Source: Candidatus Bathyarchaeota archaeon
GTDB taxonomy: Archaea; Thermoproteota; CALKCG01; B24
Length of the DNA: 64,000 nt
Assembly (NCBI GenBank): GCA_018396755.1
Contig: JAGTQM010000003.1
Span: 78,919 to 142,918, forward strand
Direction: 5' to 3'
The position numbers and the translations under genes were made by a program. Shown here piece by piece: positions 48,993 through 58,675 of the stretch. The notes below the pieces were generated by a model, which worked only from the letters and a program-made list of their open reading frames with translations, was not told the origin of the DNA and ran no database searches. How positions within the stretch are numbered: the stretch's first letter is position 1; every line of letters starts with the position of its first letter.

Positions 48993-49287
48993 AAGTTGAC
49001 AACTTCTTCCAAGATGCGCCTTCCAATTCTTGGTTTTAGGGTGCTTTTCTCAACTAAATCAACTTTAACCCTAATTCTTCACCCAAATAATTCTCTAATC
49101 TAATAAAATCCAAAAGACTTAATCCGGCTGATTCCTCAAACTCAACCAAAATATCAAGGTCGCTTCCCCTCTTCTCTTCACCCCTTATATAAGAGCCAAA
49201 ATACCAATAGATTTCACTTTAAATTTTTCCTTTAAAGATGGTTTTAATTCTTCTAATTTTTTTCTTTATTTCCTCAATGTTTTTCAT
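48989..49287 (-). pseudogene. MntA-type nucleotidyltransferase antitoxin pseudogene
   Basis: GIFGSYIRGEEKRGSDLDILVEFEESAGLSLLDFIRLENYLGEELG with upstream and downstream frameshifts; overlaps HepT start. Confidence 0.88.
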
Positions 49288-49316
49288 ATACTTACCTTCC
49301 CAAAATTTTGGGACCT

Positions 49317-49755
49317 TTAACCTTTAAAGGTTTTCTCAAATTCAAGCCTCTCCATCATAAAGTTTTCCGAGACTTGGGGCTCCTCAGTTAATTCTGGAAT
49401 TGGGTCTGGGGAGTCTTGAACCCATTCCTGTTTCAAAATTGCATTTAGCTCCCCCTCTGGGATCAGGTAGTAAGCGGCGAAGATCTCTGCTTCCCCCTCC
49501 TGTTTTTAATTAGCCAGCTTTCAAAGGAACCGTCTTCACGGAAATAGTTTAGTTTTGTTTTCCGATGGAATAGGTGATGGGCTAAGCCATGGGCGATGAG
49601 ATGACGTTTTTATAAGGATGGAGGTTAGGGTCAATTACGGTAATTCCTGAATCTCTGAGATACATTTCTTTTATTATCCTCCTCAAGGGCTCCTCGGCCA
49701 CTTTAGCCCTGAGTTTTCCAGCTACAAAATCCAATAGCATAGAAGCGGTTTTCAG
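49317..49755 (-). pseudogene. ImmA/IrrE-like metallopeptidase pseudogene
   Basis: HLIAHGLAHHLFHR...; frame-shifted QEGEAEIFAAYYLIPEGELNAIL. Confidence 0.75.
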
Positions 49756-49815
49756 ATGTGTTTGAACTCACAGTACAAGTAGATCCTTGGGTTATTGAAA
49801 GTAGTAGAAGGATGC

Positions 49816-50505
49816 CTACTGCTGCCAGCATCTTAAAAACTGCTCGATGATCGACCTGGCAATCTCCACCACCTCCTCGTAAGATAGGCGGCTCATTATT
49901 TCATACCATACGTCGCCTATGTAGAAGTGGACCACGCCTACAGGCTGAATGAACACTCTATTTGTCTGAGGCTCGTAGCCGAATACGGCTATCCCATCAA
50001 CCATTCGATAGGTTAGGTTGAATTCCTCAGCGTATTCTCTAGCAGTCTCCTCAGAGTTTATGTCGGCGACAGCTTGTACGGTGTCTGGGGCGAGCTTGGA
50101 TATGAGCACTATCGTGTCAGGTGCTCCACCTTCTATGTCTGCGTAGGTCCACCCCCAGTGGAGGTGTATGAGGACGAAGGGGTTATCCTCCTCTGCTATA
50201 GGCTCATCCGCGTAGTAGACGTAGATGGTGTCCTCTGAAGAGACTATAATCCTCATGTAGGTCATGTCAGCCGGTATCCTAGTCGGAAGTCTGACAGGAG
50301 CCGTGGCATTCAGAAGCCTAGCAGCCTCCTCGATAGAAAGTACATGCGAAGAGTTAACAGGCAGAGCTCCACCGAACCCGTAGCCCCCTTCACCTGAAGT
50401 CTCGCTGGAAGCCCTCTCCCCAGCCTTAAAAAAGGTAAAACACGACACAGCAGCAACCACAGCAACTATTAAAACGCACAGAGCAATAGTAACCTTCCTC
50501 TTCAA
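49816..50505 (-). CDS. Secreted/membrane-anchored hypothetical protein
   Basis: N-terminal TM (KRKVTIALCVLIVAVVAAVSCFTFF); no family recognised. Confidence 0.65.
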   Translation of the reverse strand: MKRKVTIALCVLIVAVVAAVSCFTFFKAGERASSETSGEGGYGFGGALPVNSSHVLSIEEAARLLNATAPVRLPTRIPADMTYMRIIVSSEDTIYVYYADEPIAEEDNPFVLIHLHWGWTYADIEGGAPDTIVLISKLAPDTVQAVADINSEETAREYAEEFNLTYRMVDGIAVFGYEPQTNRVFIQPVGVVHFYIGDVWYEIMSRLSYEEVVEIARSIIEQFLRCWQQ

Positions 50506-50582
50506 ACTCCCTCAAGCGGGCTTCTTGTAGGTAGAATATTTAAAGGCTCTGCTTTCAAGCTAAGGGCTAGTGTACGTAGCCG

Positions 50583-50783
50583 AAATCCTTGAAAATCTTG
50601 GAGAAGATTAAAGCCATCTACGAGCCTGAGCAGTTCCCAGGTGCAATCATCCGCCCACGTCCATCTGAGAAAGCTAAGGCTACGGTTCTACTATTCAGCT
50701 CAGGTAAGGTCGTCTGAATCGGGCTGAAAAGACAAGAGGACATATACGTTGCTGTTGAACGTTTAAAAGAGAATATTCTCTAA
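50583..50783 (+). pseudogene. TATA-binding protein C-terminal repeat fragment with in-frame TGA
   Basis: KSLKILEKIKAIYEPEQFPGAIIRPRPSEKAKATVLLFSSGKVV*IGLKRQEDIYVAVERLKENIL*. Confidence 0.85.
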
Positions 50784-50989
50784 CTCCTTAGAGAACCCAT
50801 TATATGCAGCTAAACCTGTTTTACGAGGCATGAATTGATCCATCCATCTTCTAAAGCATTTTTCACCGCATAGCCCCGTTGCCTCTAAGGGCTTAGCCAC
50901 AAGCCCAGAGCTGATCCCTGATATTAATCCAGTCCCCTCTGATATCAACAGGAAACAGCCCACTTCAGCCTCTGAATCAAGAAATGGAG

Positions 50990-51064
50990 GGCCGCCGCCG
51001 GGATTTGAACCCGGCCTCCAGGCTCCACAGGCCTGTACGCTAACCAGGCTACGTTACGGCGGCC
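50990..51064 (-). tRNA. tRNA-His (GTG) with encoded G-1
   Basis: Reverse complement GGCCGCCG...CAGGCCTGTGGAGCCTG...CCGGGTTCAAATCCCGGCGGCGGCC; C73 opposite G-1. Confidence 0.93.
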
Positions 51065-51354
51065 ATGACGTTGTCATTTGTGTGAAGTCTATGGCTTACT
51101 GTAGGGGTCTTCCTAGTAAATTTTTCTCTTTTTAAGCTTTGAGGAGTACGGGAGCTATTAAGGGTTTTGTACTAAAGTAAGAAGGATGATAGAAGCATTA
51201 TCTGGGTGAAATTGCCGTTGGTTTCAAAATCTTTAATCAATGTGTTATTTTTCGTTTCCATTGTAACTGGTTTTTGCATTTTAGCTTTTTCCTGCTCTGC
51301 TATCTGCAGAGAAAGCTTGTTTTCATATTCGATTAACATCTAATCCTAGGGTTT

Positions 51355-51590
51355 TTCTAGGTTAACCTTGTACAGACTTGCCTTACCTATTCTTCTTGAT
51401 ACGGTAACAATTCCATACTTCTTTAAGTCTTTGAAGTATTTGTAGAACGTCTGCCTGCTCATCCACAATGCTTTTATCGCCCCCCTTCTTTGTGAAGTCG
51501 AAGAACGGGTTATCTAAGAAAAAGTCTATTATTCTCAGCTTAGGTGAATTTCTGAGCGTCTTTAACAAGAGTGACTGGTATTCTTTCTTC
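51355..51590 (-). pseudogene. Winged-helix DNA-binding protein, frame-shifted
   Basis: LLKTLRNSPKLRIIDFFLDNPFFDFTKKG then +frame AIKALWMSRQTFYKYFKDLKKYGIVTVSRRIGKASLYKVNLEKP. Confidence 0.7.
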
Positions 51591-51679
51591 GTATACAGCT
51601 CCTCTAGTATGGTTATCTAAAGTCTAATTGGATAAACAAGTATGTGAAAAGTATTAAGTGAACCTATACGTAGGCAAGA

Positions 51680-51950
51680 AATGAGTGACGAATTGATAAA
51701 ATCCGACATTATGTATTGCCTCTTCTGAAAGCATTGCTGGGGAACAAAGTACCTACCACTCGCCGCTCTCATCAACTGAATGAGTAGACAAATAAGGAGG
51801 ACGACAGACGAATTAGGAGATGCGTGGAAGAGTTGGCTAAGGAAAAAATATATCCTGCTCCACAAAAGGGGTGAAGCCATTTTCACAGAATCCAATGGGA
51901 AAGCAGAGAGATAACAGAGTATATAAGAAATCTCATGGAAATGTAGGTTC
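51680..51950 (+). pseudogene. Degenerate wHTH-like fragment
   Basis: Frame-shifted DDRRIRRCVEELAKEKIY... GEAIFTESNGKAE... ITEYIRNLMEM. Confidence 0.4.
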
Positions 51951-52052
51951 CATGTTTGATGAAGAACGGCTTTGCGATGATTCAGGATGTTGCGCTTTGC
52001 AGATCTTAGCTTACATATTCTCTGCCTAGGAGAAACTGAAAACACATGCTAC

Positions 52053-52805
52053 TTAACGGTTTACGGGCTGTATCATCGTATGTTTACAATCTGCTTTTAT
52101 AAGACATATATTGCATTTAGGCTTATTGGTACAGTATTTTAAGCCGAATTCTGTGAGTAACGCGTGGAATGTTTTACAGATTTCCACGTTTCTCGGTATG
52201 TTTTCTTGAATGTACGTTTGCCATTCTGCATAACTCTCGAGGTGGATGTTGCAGAACCTTTTTAGGATTCTTTTCGCATACTTTGAAACTGGAATAACGG
52301 GTCTATTGAAGGCGTATAGTAGAATTGTGTCAGAGGTTTCAGGTCCAATACCGTTGATGTTGAGCAGTTTTCTCTTTAACGAATAATCATCTAATAAGTC
52401 TAATCTTACGTTGAGCATCAGCTTTGAAACCTCATATAAGGCTTTAAGCTTCCTATTTGTAAAACCAGCCGGTCTTATAGCTTCCCTCAGTAAAGCAGGA
52501 GATGCTTCAACGATTTTAAACGGTTCTGAAATCCCCATTTTCTTCAAATTCTCCACCGCTTTACTAGCGTTGTTACGCCAGTTTGCATTTTGAACCAATA
52601 CTGCACCGGCGATCTTCTCAAAAGTAGCATTCTCAGGCGCTGGCCAGTCTAAGCCTTTTCCAGTACGCCTCCACTCATCTGATGGAACTTCATCCAAGAA
52701 TCTATCTACGAGAAGCCTATAGAGCATGGAAGGACATGAAGCCTCCATTGAGACCCCCTCATGGAAATATAATCTACGGTAATTGTACGGTAACATCGTC
52801 TCCAT
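52053..52805 (-). CDS. nth: Endonuclease III (HhH-GPD, C-terminal FeS)
   Basis: LLNINGIGPETSDTILLYAFNRPVIPVSKYAKRIL; C-x6-C-x2-C-x5-C type cluster CTNKPKCNICLIKADC. Confidence 0.9.
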   Translation of the reverse strand: METMLPYNYRRLYFHEGVSMEASCPSMLYRLLVDRFLDEVPSDEWRRTGKGLDWPAPENATFEKIAGAVLVQNANWRNNASKAVENLKKMGISEPFKIVEASPALLREAIRPAGFTNRKLKALYEVSKLMLNVRLDLLDDYSLKRKLLNINGIGPETSDTILLYAFNRPVIPVSKYAKRILKRFCNIHLESYAEWQTYIQENIPRNVEICKTFHALLTEFGLKYCTNKPKCNICLIKADCKHTMIQPVNR

Positions 52806-53145
52806 CTTTCAGATTAAGTTTAAACCTTAAATTTTCAGCGGCTATTAGCTCGATTAAATCTTCCGGGTAGCCTATCACTTTAGGTATTACTGCTACCGCC
52901 CTCACATTTCCTTCGACGAACACTTCAACCGTTAACCCCCTGCAGAATCCTTCAGCTGGCTTTATTTCTACGTCAGCTCTCTCCTCAATAAACTTTCTAA
53001 CGTCTTTTTCAACTTTAAGGTTTAACGTTCCAGGATACGGTGTAAATCCGAAAATCTCCCGTATCTGCGTAACAACCCATGGCAGTGTAATGTAGAGCTT
53101 CCCCAAGCCTAAACCACTTACAACCTTCCCTTTGAAAATCAACAT
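52774..53145 (-). CDS. ribK: CTP-dependent riboflavin kinase (DUF120)
   Basis: GKVVSGLGLGKLYITLPWVVTQIREIFGFTPYPGTLNLKV. Confidence 0.93.
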   Translation of the reverse strand: MLIFKGKVVSGLGLGKLYITLPWVVTQIREIFGFTPYPGTLNLKVEKDVRKFIEERADVEIKPAEGFCRGLTVEVFVEGNVRAVAVIPKVIGYPEDLIELIAAENLRFKLNLKDGDDVTVQLP

Positions 53146-53188
53146 ACTCAGCTAAATTTATCTCTACTACGGGAGGTTTTTAAACTAG

Positions 53189-54199
53189 ATGGTAAAGCCT
53201 ATAGTTAACATTACGGCTGACAGCGGTATACCTTTGATAGGCTCAGTAGGGTTTGGGCTTATCGACAGAGGTACAAACGTAGTACAGGTTAGACCTACAA
53301 GCATATGCCCACTATCATGTATATTCTGCTCTACCGACGCAGGTCCAAAATCGCTTAGAAGAGCGGTTGAATACACGGTTGAACTAGAATACTTAATAGA
53401 AGGATTCAGGAAGCTCGTAGAGTTTAAAAACTGTAAGCATATTGAAGCACATATAGACACCGTAGGAGACCCCTTAACCTATCTAAAGCTTCCAGAGCTC
53501 TGTCAAGCTTTAAGAGAAACATCGAACGTCGAAACAGTATCCCTTCAGACGCATGGATTCCTCCTCACCGAGGAACTGGTGGATGACCTTGAAGCAGCCG
53601 GATTGACTAGGATAAACCTTTCAATAGATAGTTTAAACCCGGATAAGGCTAAAATGCTTTCTGGAACTGAAAACTACGATGTGGATAGAATAGTTGAAAT
53701 GGCTAAATACATAACTCAATCGAAAATAGATCTGTTAATAGCGCCCGTATGGGTTCCAGGAATAAACGACGACGATATTGAGAGGATAATTCAGTTGGCA
53801 CTTGAAATCAAAGCTGGAAAACATGCTCCACCACTGGGGATTCAGAAAATGCTTACACATAAACACGGTAGAAAGCCTAAGGGAGTTAAACCCATGAGTT
53901 GGAAAGTCTTCTATGGAAAACTTAGAAGTCTTGAAAACGTCTACAAAGTCAAACTCATACTTAGCCCAGAAGACTTCGGAATACATAAATGTAGAGAACT
54001 GCCTACAATCTTCAGAAAGTTTGAAAAAGTTTGGATTGAAGTTGTCGGTTTAGGTCTATTTAAAAGAGAAAAACTTGGAGTAGCTAGAGGCAGAGTATTG
54101 ACTATTGTAGATATTGATGAAGCACCCGTAGGCTCTAAGATCAGGGTTAGAGTTTTACGTGTTAAAAACAACATTTACATGGCTAGGTTTGAACCTTAA
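53189..54199 (+). CDS. Radical SAM protein with C-terminal TRAM-like domain (COG2100-like)
   Basis: VRPTSICPLSCIFCSTDAG CxxxCxxC motif; C-terminal RGRVLTIVDIDEAPVGSKIRVRVLRVKNNIYMA. Confidence 0.85.
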   Translation: MVKPIVNITADSGIPLIGSVGFGLIDRGTNVVQVRPTSICPLSCIFCSTDAGPKSLRRAVEYTVELEYLIEGFRKLVEFKNCKHIEAHIDTVGDPLTYLKLPELCQALRETSNVETVSLQTHGFLLTEELVDDLEAAGLTRINLSIDSLNPDKAKMLSGTENYDVDRIVEMAKYITQSKIDLLIAPVWVPGINDDDIERIIQLALEIKAGKHAPPLGIQKMLTHKHGRKPKGVKPMSWKVFYGKLRSLENVYKVKLILSPEDFGIHKCRELPTIFRKFEKVWIEVVGLGLFKREKLGVARGRVLTIVDIDEAPVGSKIRVRVLRVKNNIYMARFEP

Positions 54200-54206
54200 T
54201 GTCTTC

Positions 54207-55112
54207 AAGTATTGCTCCACTCCTTTCCTCTTTAAGCTCTCTTGCCAGTAATGCGGTTAGTTTGTGCATATGGTCTGTAGCCCTATTCTTCTCACGTTTA
54301 GAGTATTTTTGAGTAATCTCTTCGATGTCTTCGGCTTAAATTTTCCAAGCCTCTAGATTCACTTTATCTCATACGCTCTGTGGGTGTGGTAGAGCTCCCT
54401 TAGGTCATAGCGTTTTTATCTATCGATCGATGAGTGCGGTTACGTTCGTCAGGTTCACGTCAAACGACGACTACCTTTCAGCTCTCAGCTCAACTCTCTT
54501 CTTAACCGTGATTATCAGCTCCTTCTCGGTAAGATTAGACCTCCAACCCAGTCGAAATCTTTAGGAATCCATGGGTATTCGCTCAAATCAACCGTCAGAT
54601 ATCTCTTATTCGGCTCGATACTTATCTTTAAAATGCCGTTTCTAAAGCTGAGAAGCGTGTTCTTGATGTAAATGGTTCTCTTGGTTATACTCGGCTTTCC
54701 ATTTGCCCCTCCCTATTGTAGAGTGTTATCCACCCCTTAACAAGCCCTATAACAGAGTTTAGGCTGAGTCAACGTAGTGCTTTGAAAACCTCCAATCCTT
54801 CAGCAACCCATCTCTAAGCCTCTTCCTAAACTCTAAGTGAGCCTTTTTCGAAGTCTCAACATGGGAAAGAACGGCATCTAAAGCCTTCTACTTAGCTGCG
54901 AAATAAGCTTCGATTAAGTCCTTAGGGGCATCTACTGGGATTCTGTAGCTTTTAACTGCTTCCACAGCCTCGCTTTTACTGTATCGGAGCCTTCCAGTTG
55001 GAAGCCTAACCGCCTTTATAATGCCCTTCTTCTGCTACTTCCAGAGGGTCTTGACGGTTATTCTGAATTTCTTTGCGACCTCCGAGGGACGTAGGAGTTC
55101 TTCATCCATCAT
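54207..55112 (-). mobile_element. Degenerate IS607-type element: MerR-like HTH followed by 3'-truncated TnpB
   Basis: MMDEELLRPSEVAKKFRITVKTLWK*QKKGIIKAVRLPTGRLRYSKSE then SYRIPVDAPKDLIEAYFAAK*KALDAVLSHVETSKKAHLEFRKRLRDGLLKDWRFSKHYVDSA and later AEDIEEITQKYSKREKNRATDHMHKLTALLARELKEERSGAILED. Confidence 0.85.
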
Positions 55113-55337
55113 AGAGATGATGAAGTTAAAACCACTACTTAAAATCTATCCATTCTGAAACTGCTGAACATGGCGTTTCATTTCCTCCCCAACTTTAGCT
55201 GTTACTTAAATCCTCTACATCCAGCTTCTCTCCTTCACTAAGAACCCAATCTAATTCCGTACAATTATAGATTAGGCAAGGGTTTAAGTTAAAGGTTCCC
55301 GTAGACTAGCTATACTTAAACCTATATTCCTCTGCAG

Positions 55338-56354
55338 TTGTTATTTAAATGGAGGCTGCTTAAAACGTCGCTGAAAATCAGGTTCAATGAAGGCATAGAA
55401 ATATCATACAGGGAAACTAGAATCATATTAGACCCTTCCAAGTTCAACTCAAAATGTAAACTAGCCCTGCTTACACATGCCCATAGGGATCACTCTAAAG
55501 GCTATGTGGAATACAGCAGTGGGTTTGCTACGGATCAAACGTTGGATCTTCTATCGCTCTACACTGGCAGACGTAAAACCGTGAAAAGTGGGAAAGTTAG
55601 GATCGGTGAAAAATTGAAAATTGACGATTTAGAAATATCCGTGCATGATGCAGGTCACATACTAGGCTCAGTCATGTTCCACATAGCTACTTCTGAATAT
55701 TCGATTCTATACACGGGTGATTTAAACTGCGTAGAGACTCTTATATCTAAACCGGCCGAAGAGGTTCCATGCGAAACTCTAATAATAGACTCAACATTTG
55801 GATATCCGTATTTCAGGTTTCCAGGTAGAGACAAGCTCTATAGCGATATCATCAGCTGGGTTATTGACGTAATTAGACGCGGCTATACACCGGTTTTACA
55901 TGCAGATTCCATAGGAAACGCTCAAGAACTCATAGCTCTACTGAACAAGTTTACTAAAATCCCCGTTGTCACCCATCCGAGAATTTCCGAAGTGAATGAG
56001 ATCTACATACAGTATGGGTTTAAACTTGACTATTTAAACTACAATTCTGAAGATGGATTTGAATCCGTTAAATCAGGCTTATGCGTCTACATAGCTCCTA
56101 AGAATGTAAACGTTTCACTCGGCAAACCTACAGTTAAAGCTCTAGCCTCAGGATGGGCTTTAACATTCGGCAACGGCTTCCCTTTAAGCGACCACGCCGA
56201 CTACCCAAATCTTATAAACTACGTAGCTAATGTAAAACCTAAGAGGGTTTACACGTATCCAGATGGATACTCAAGCCGAGTTTTAGCAGGTAGAATAGAG
56301 AAGGTTCTAAATATACCTGCCCGTTCGATCGGCGATATTAGCCCATTTCTATAA
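55338..56354 (+). CDS. Metallo-beta-lactamase fold exonuclease-like protein
   Basis: ALLTHAHRDHSKGYVEY; VHDAGHILGSVMFHI; LYTGDLN; GFPLSDHADYPNLINYV. Confidence 0.88.
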   Translation: MLFKWRLLKTSLKIRFNEGIEISYRETRIILDPSKFNSKCKLALLTHAHRDHSKGYVEYSSGFATDQTLDLLSLYTGRRKTVKSGKVRIGEKLKIDDLEISVHDAGHILGSVMFHIATSEYSILYTGDLNCVETLISKPAEEVPCETLIIDSTFGYPYFRFPGRDKLYSDIISWVIDVIRRGYTPVLHADSIGNAQELIALLNKFTKIPVVTHPRISEVNEIYIQYGFKLDYLNYNSEDGFESVKSGLCVYIAPKNVNVSLGKPTVKALASGWALTFGNGFPLSDHADYPNLINYVANVKPKRVYTYPDGYSSRVLAGRIEKVLNIPARSIGDISPFL

Positions 56355-57387
56355 TCTTCCTAGCTATGGCTTCAGCCATCCCAGTGGTCGTAGCGTCTCC
56401 GCCAAAGTCATAGGTTCTAATCTTCCCCTCCTTTAAAACTTTGAAGACTCCAGCTTCGATCTTCTTAGCCGCCTCTAAACATAGAGCATCGCTATATTTG
56501 GAGCCGAGCCATTCAAGCATCATTTTCGACGCCATTATCGTAGCAATAGGGTTGACTTTATTCATGCCTTTATACTTCGGCGCAGAGCCGTGTACTGGTT
56601 CAAACATTCCATAGTTCTCCCCTATGTTTGCTCCGGCTACGAAGCCCAGTCCTCCTACCAATTGCGCAGCTTCATCACTCAATATGTCTCCAAACATATT
56701 CGTAGTAACTAGCACGTCGAAGTCTTCAGGCCTCTTTACAAGCTGCATGGTTGCTGCATCTATCCTCAACTCCCAGATTTCAACCTCTGGGAACTCTTGA
56801 GCAACCTTCAAAACGGCACTCTTAAATATTCCATCCGTGATCTTCATTATATTCCCCTTATGGACATATGCCAGTTTCTTCCTACGGCTCATGGCCAGTT
56901 TAAACGCAAACCTCGCTATACGTTCACATGCCTTCCACGTAATAACTCTCATGGCGACTGCTACTCCAGGGGTCAACTCAAACTCTATGCCTGAGTATAA
57001 GTCTTCAGTATTCTCTCTAACTATTACAAGGTCTATATTGGGTTTGAAACTTGGGACATTCGGCAGAGATTTGCAAGGTCTAACATTAGCATACAGATCA
57101 AACATTACTCTAATGGTTACTGCTACACTTCTAGGGGAGCCCGGCTCCTCCGGCGTTGTAACAGGTCCTTTAAGACAGGCATCGCTCTCCTTTAAAAGCT
57201 TGATACTGTGCTCCGGCAGGTTTGTCCCATACTTCGGAATACATTCCAAACCAGCTTCTACGTATAAAGGCTTCAATTCTAAACCTTTAGAAACATCTTG
57301 CACAGCTTCTAAAACACGCATAGTAGCGTCTATAACCTCAGGGCCAATACCGTCGCCTTTAATCACAGCGATCCTATATATGCCCAT
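56338..57387 (-). CDS. Isocitrate/isopropylmalate dehydrogenase family
   Basis: IKGDGIGPEVIDATMRVLEA; VTTNMFGDILSDEAAQLVGGLGF; EPVHGSAPKYKGMNKVNPIATI. Confidence 0.93.
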   Translation of the reverse strand: MGIYRIAVIKGDGIGPEVIDATMRVLEAVQDVSKGLELKPLYVEAGLECIPKYGTNLPEHSIKLLKESDACLKGPVTTPEEPGSPRSVAVTIRVMFDLYANVRPCKSLPNVPSFKPNIDLVIVRENTEDLYSGIEFELTPGVAVAMRVITWKACERIARFAFKLAMSRRKKLAYVHKGNIMKITDGIFKSAVLKVAQEFPEVEIWELRIDAATMQLVKRPEDFDVLVTTNMFGDILSDEAAQLVGGLGFVAGANIGENYGMFEPVHGSAPKYKGMNKVNPIATIMASKMMLEWLGSKYSDALCLEAAKKIEAGVFKVLKEGKIRTYDFGGDATTTGMAEAIARKIIEMG

Positions 57388-57626
57388 TAATTCACGCCCC
57401 TAAAGTTTAACATTAAGAAGGAGAATCATAGTTATCCTATTTATACTTTACAGAGAAAAATAGCTGATCAGTACGTAAAGGACCGTTTATACTCCTCTCA
57501 CTTTTTCATTGAGCAAAAGGAAGGAAAGACCTTATTCGATTCAAGGTCATTCAGGAATTTCTTAAATTCTTCGATGGAGAAGGTTTTTAAGTTGCTTTTC
57601 CATAAACACTATATAGAGAATAGTCT

Positions 57627-57983
57627 TTGGGATTTGTCAGGGTTAAAGCAAAGGTCTGGAATGTTGAAAACCTAGAGAATTCTATGGAGGTTACGCTTCT
57701 AGCTGATACTGGCGCTATCTATACTGTTTTACCGGAAAGCCTCCTCAAATCGCTAGGCGTTAAAAGTATTGGAAGGAGAAGGTTCAGACTGGCCAATAAT
57801 CAGATTCTTGAAAAAGAGATAGGCATCATAGGTATAGAAGTCAACGGTTTAAAGACGCATACGATAGCAGTCTTCGGCGATGAAAATGTGTATCTTTTAG
57901 GGGTTGTAACACTTGAAGAGCTAGGTTTAGAAGTGGACCCCGTAAAGGGTGGACTGAAACCACTTGAGCTACTATTAATGTGA
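57627..57983 (+). CDS. Clan AA (retropepsin-like) aspartic protease
   Basis: LLADTGAIYTVLPESLLKSLG; LLGVVTLEELGLEVDPVKGGLKP. Confidence 0.85.
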   Translation: MGFVRVKAKVWNVENLENSMEVTLLADTGAIYTVLPESLLKSLGVKSIGRRRFRLANNQILEKEIGIIGIEVNGLKTHTIAVFGDENVYLLGVVTLEELGLEVDPVKGGLKPLELLLM

Positions 57984-58675
57984 TTATTTGAGTCGACTTG
58001 GAGAGTTAAGTGGAGATCTTAAGAAGTCGTATATTAGAGCTTGAGCCTATAGATTTAAATTGACTCACCTGGCTTTCCTAGATCGATCCATCCTTTACCT
58101 TCAAAGAAGTTTGCATTTTGTTTTGCATTTTCATTGACATCCTTTACCTTCAATGTCATTTTCAATCATGACATTGAAAATGCTTATAGGGTTTAGGCTG
58201 CCGTCCATTTTACATTGCAAGGAATCTTGTCTTCGAAAAAGACGTTTATGTAAGCGATCTAACAGGTTGCGAAATAGAATCCTTCGAAATCGTTTTCACA
58301 TTTTAGGCTTATTAGATGACTGGAATTAGACCGTGACGAAAGGTTAAGGGCTCCCTTTTATCCATAATTTAAGGAGAGAAGTGATAGGTTCGAGAAGGCT
58401 AAAAGAACCACGAAGATGATCGAAAGCCTGAACAAGGTTATAATTCTATTTCAAATTCAGATGAAGAACTCCACAACTGTGAGAAGCTCACGATAACTAT
58501 ACTTACCACATAAAAAAGAAGGTAGTTGCGGGGGGTTTATTGGAAAGAAGTCTCTACTTTAAGCGCCTTCATGTGAAAGTACTCCATAACTTAGAAGTAA
58601 GGGACCCCTATTAGTTTTCTTAAATAACTACAAAAAGAAAAAGGGAAGCATCTTAACGCGTATACCCTCTGCTTG

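Noticed and set aside
50763-50963. 66-aa minus-strand ORF near tRNA-His
   Set aside because: No recognisable domain and partly overlaps the TBP fragment
51617-52045. 142-aa minus-strand ORF
   Set aside because: Plus-strand frames give more protein-like wHTH fragments; likely spurious
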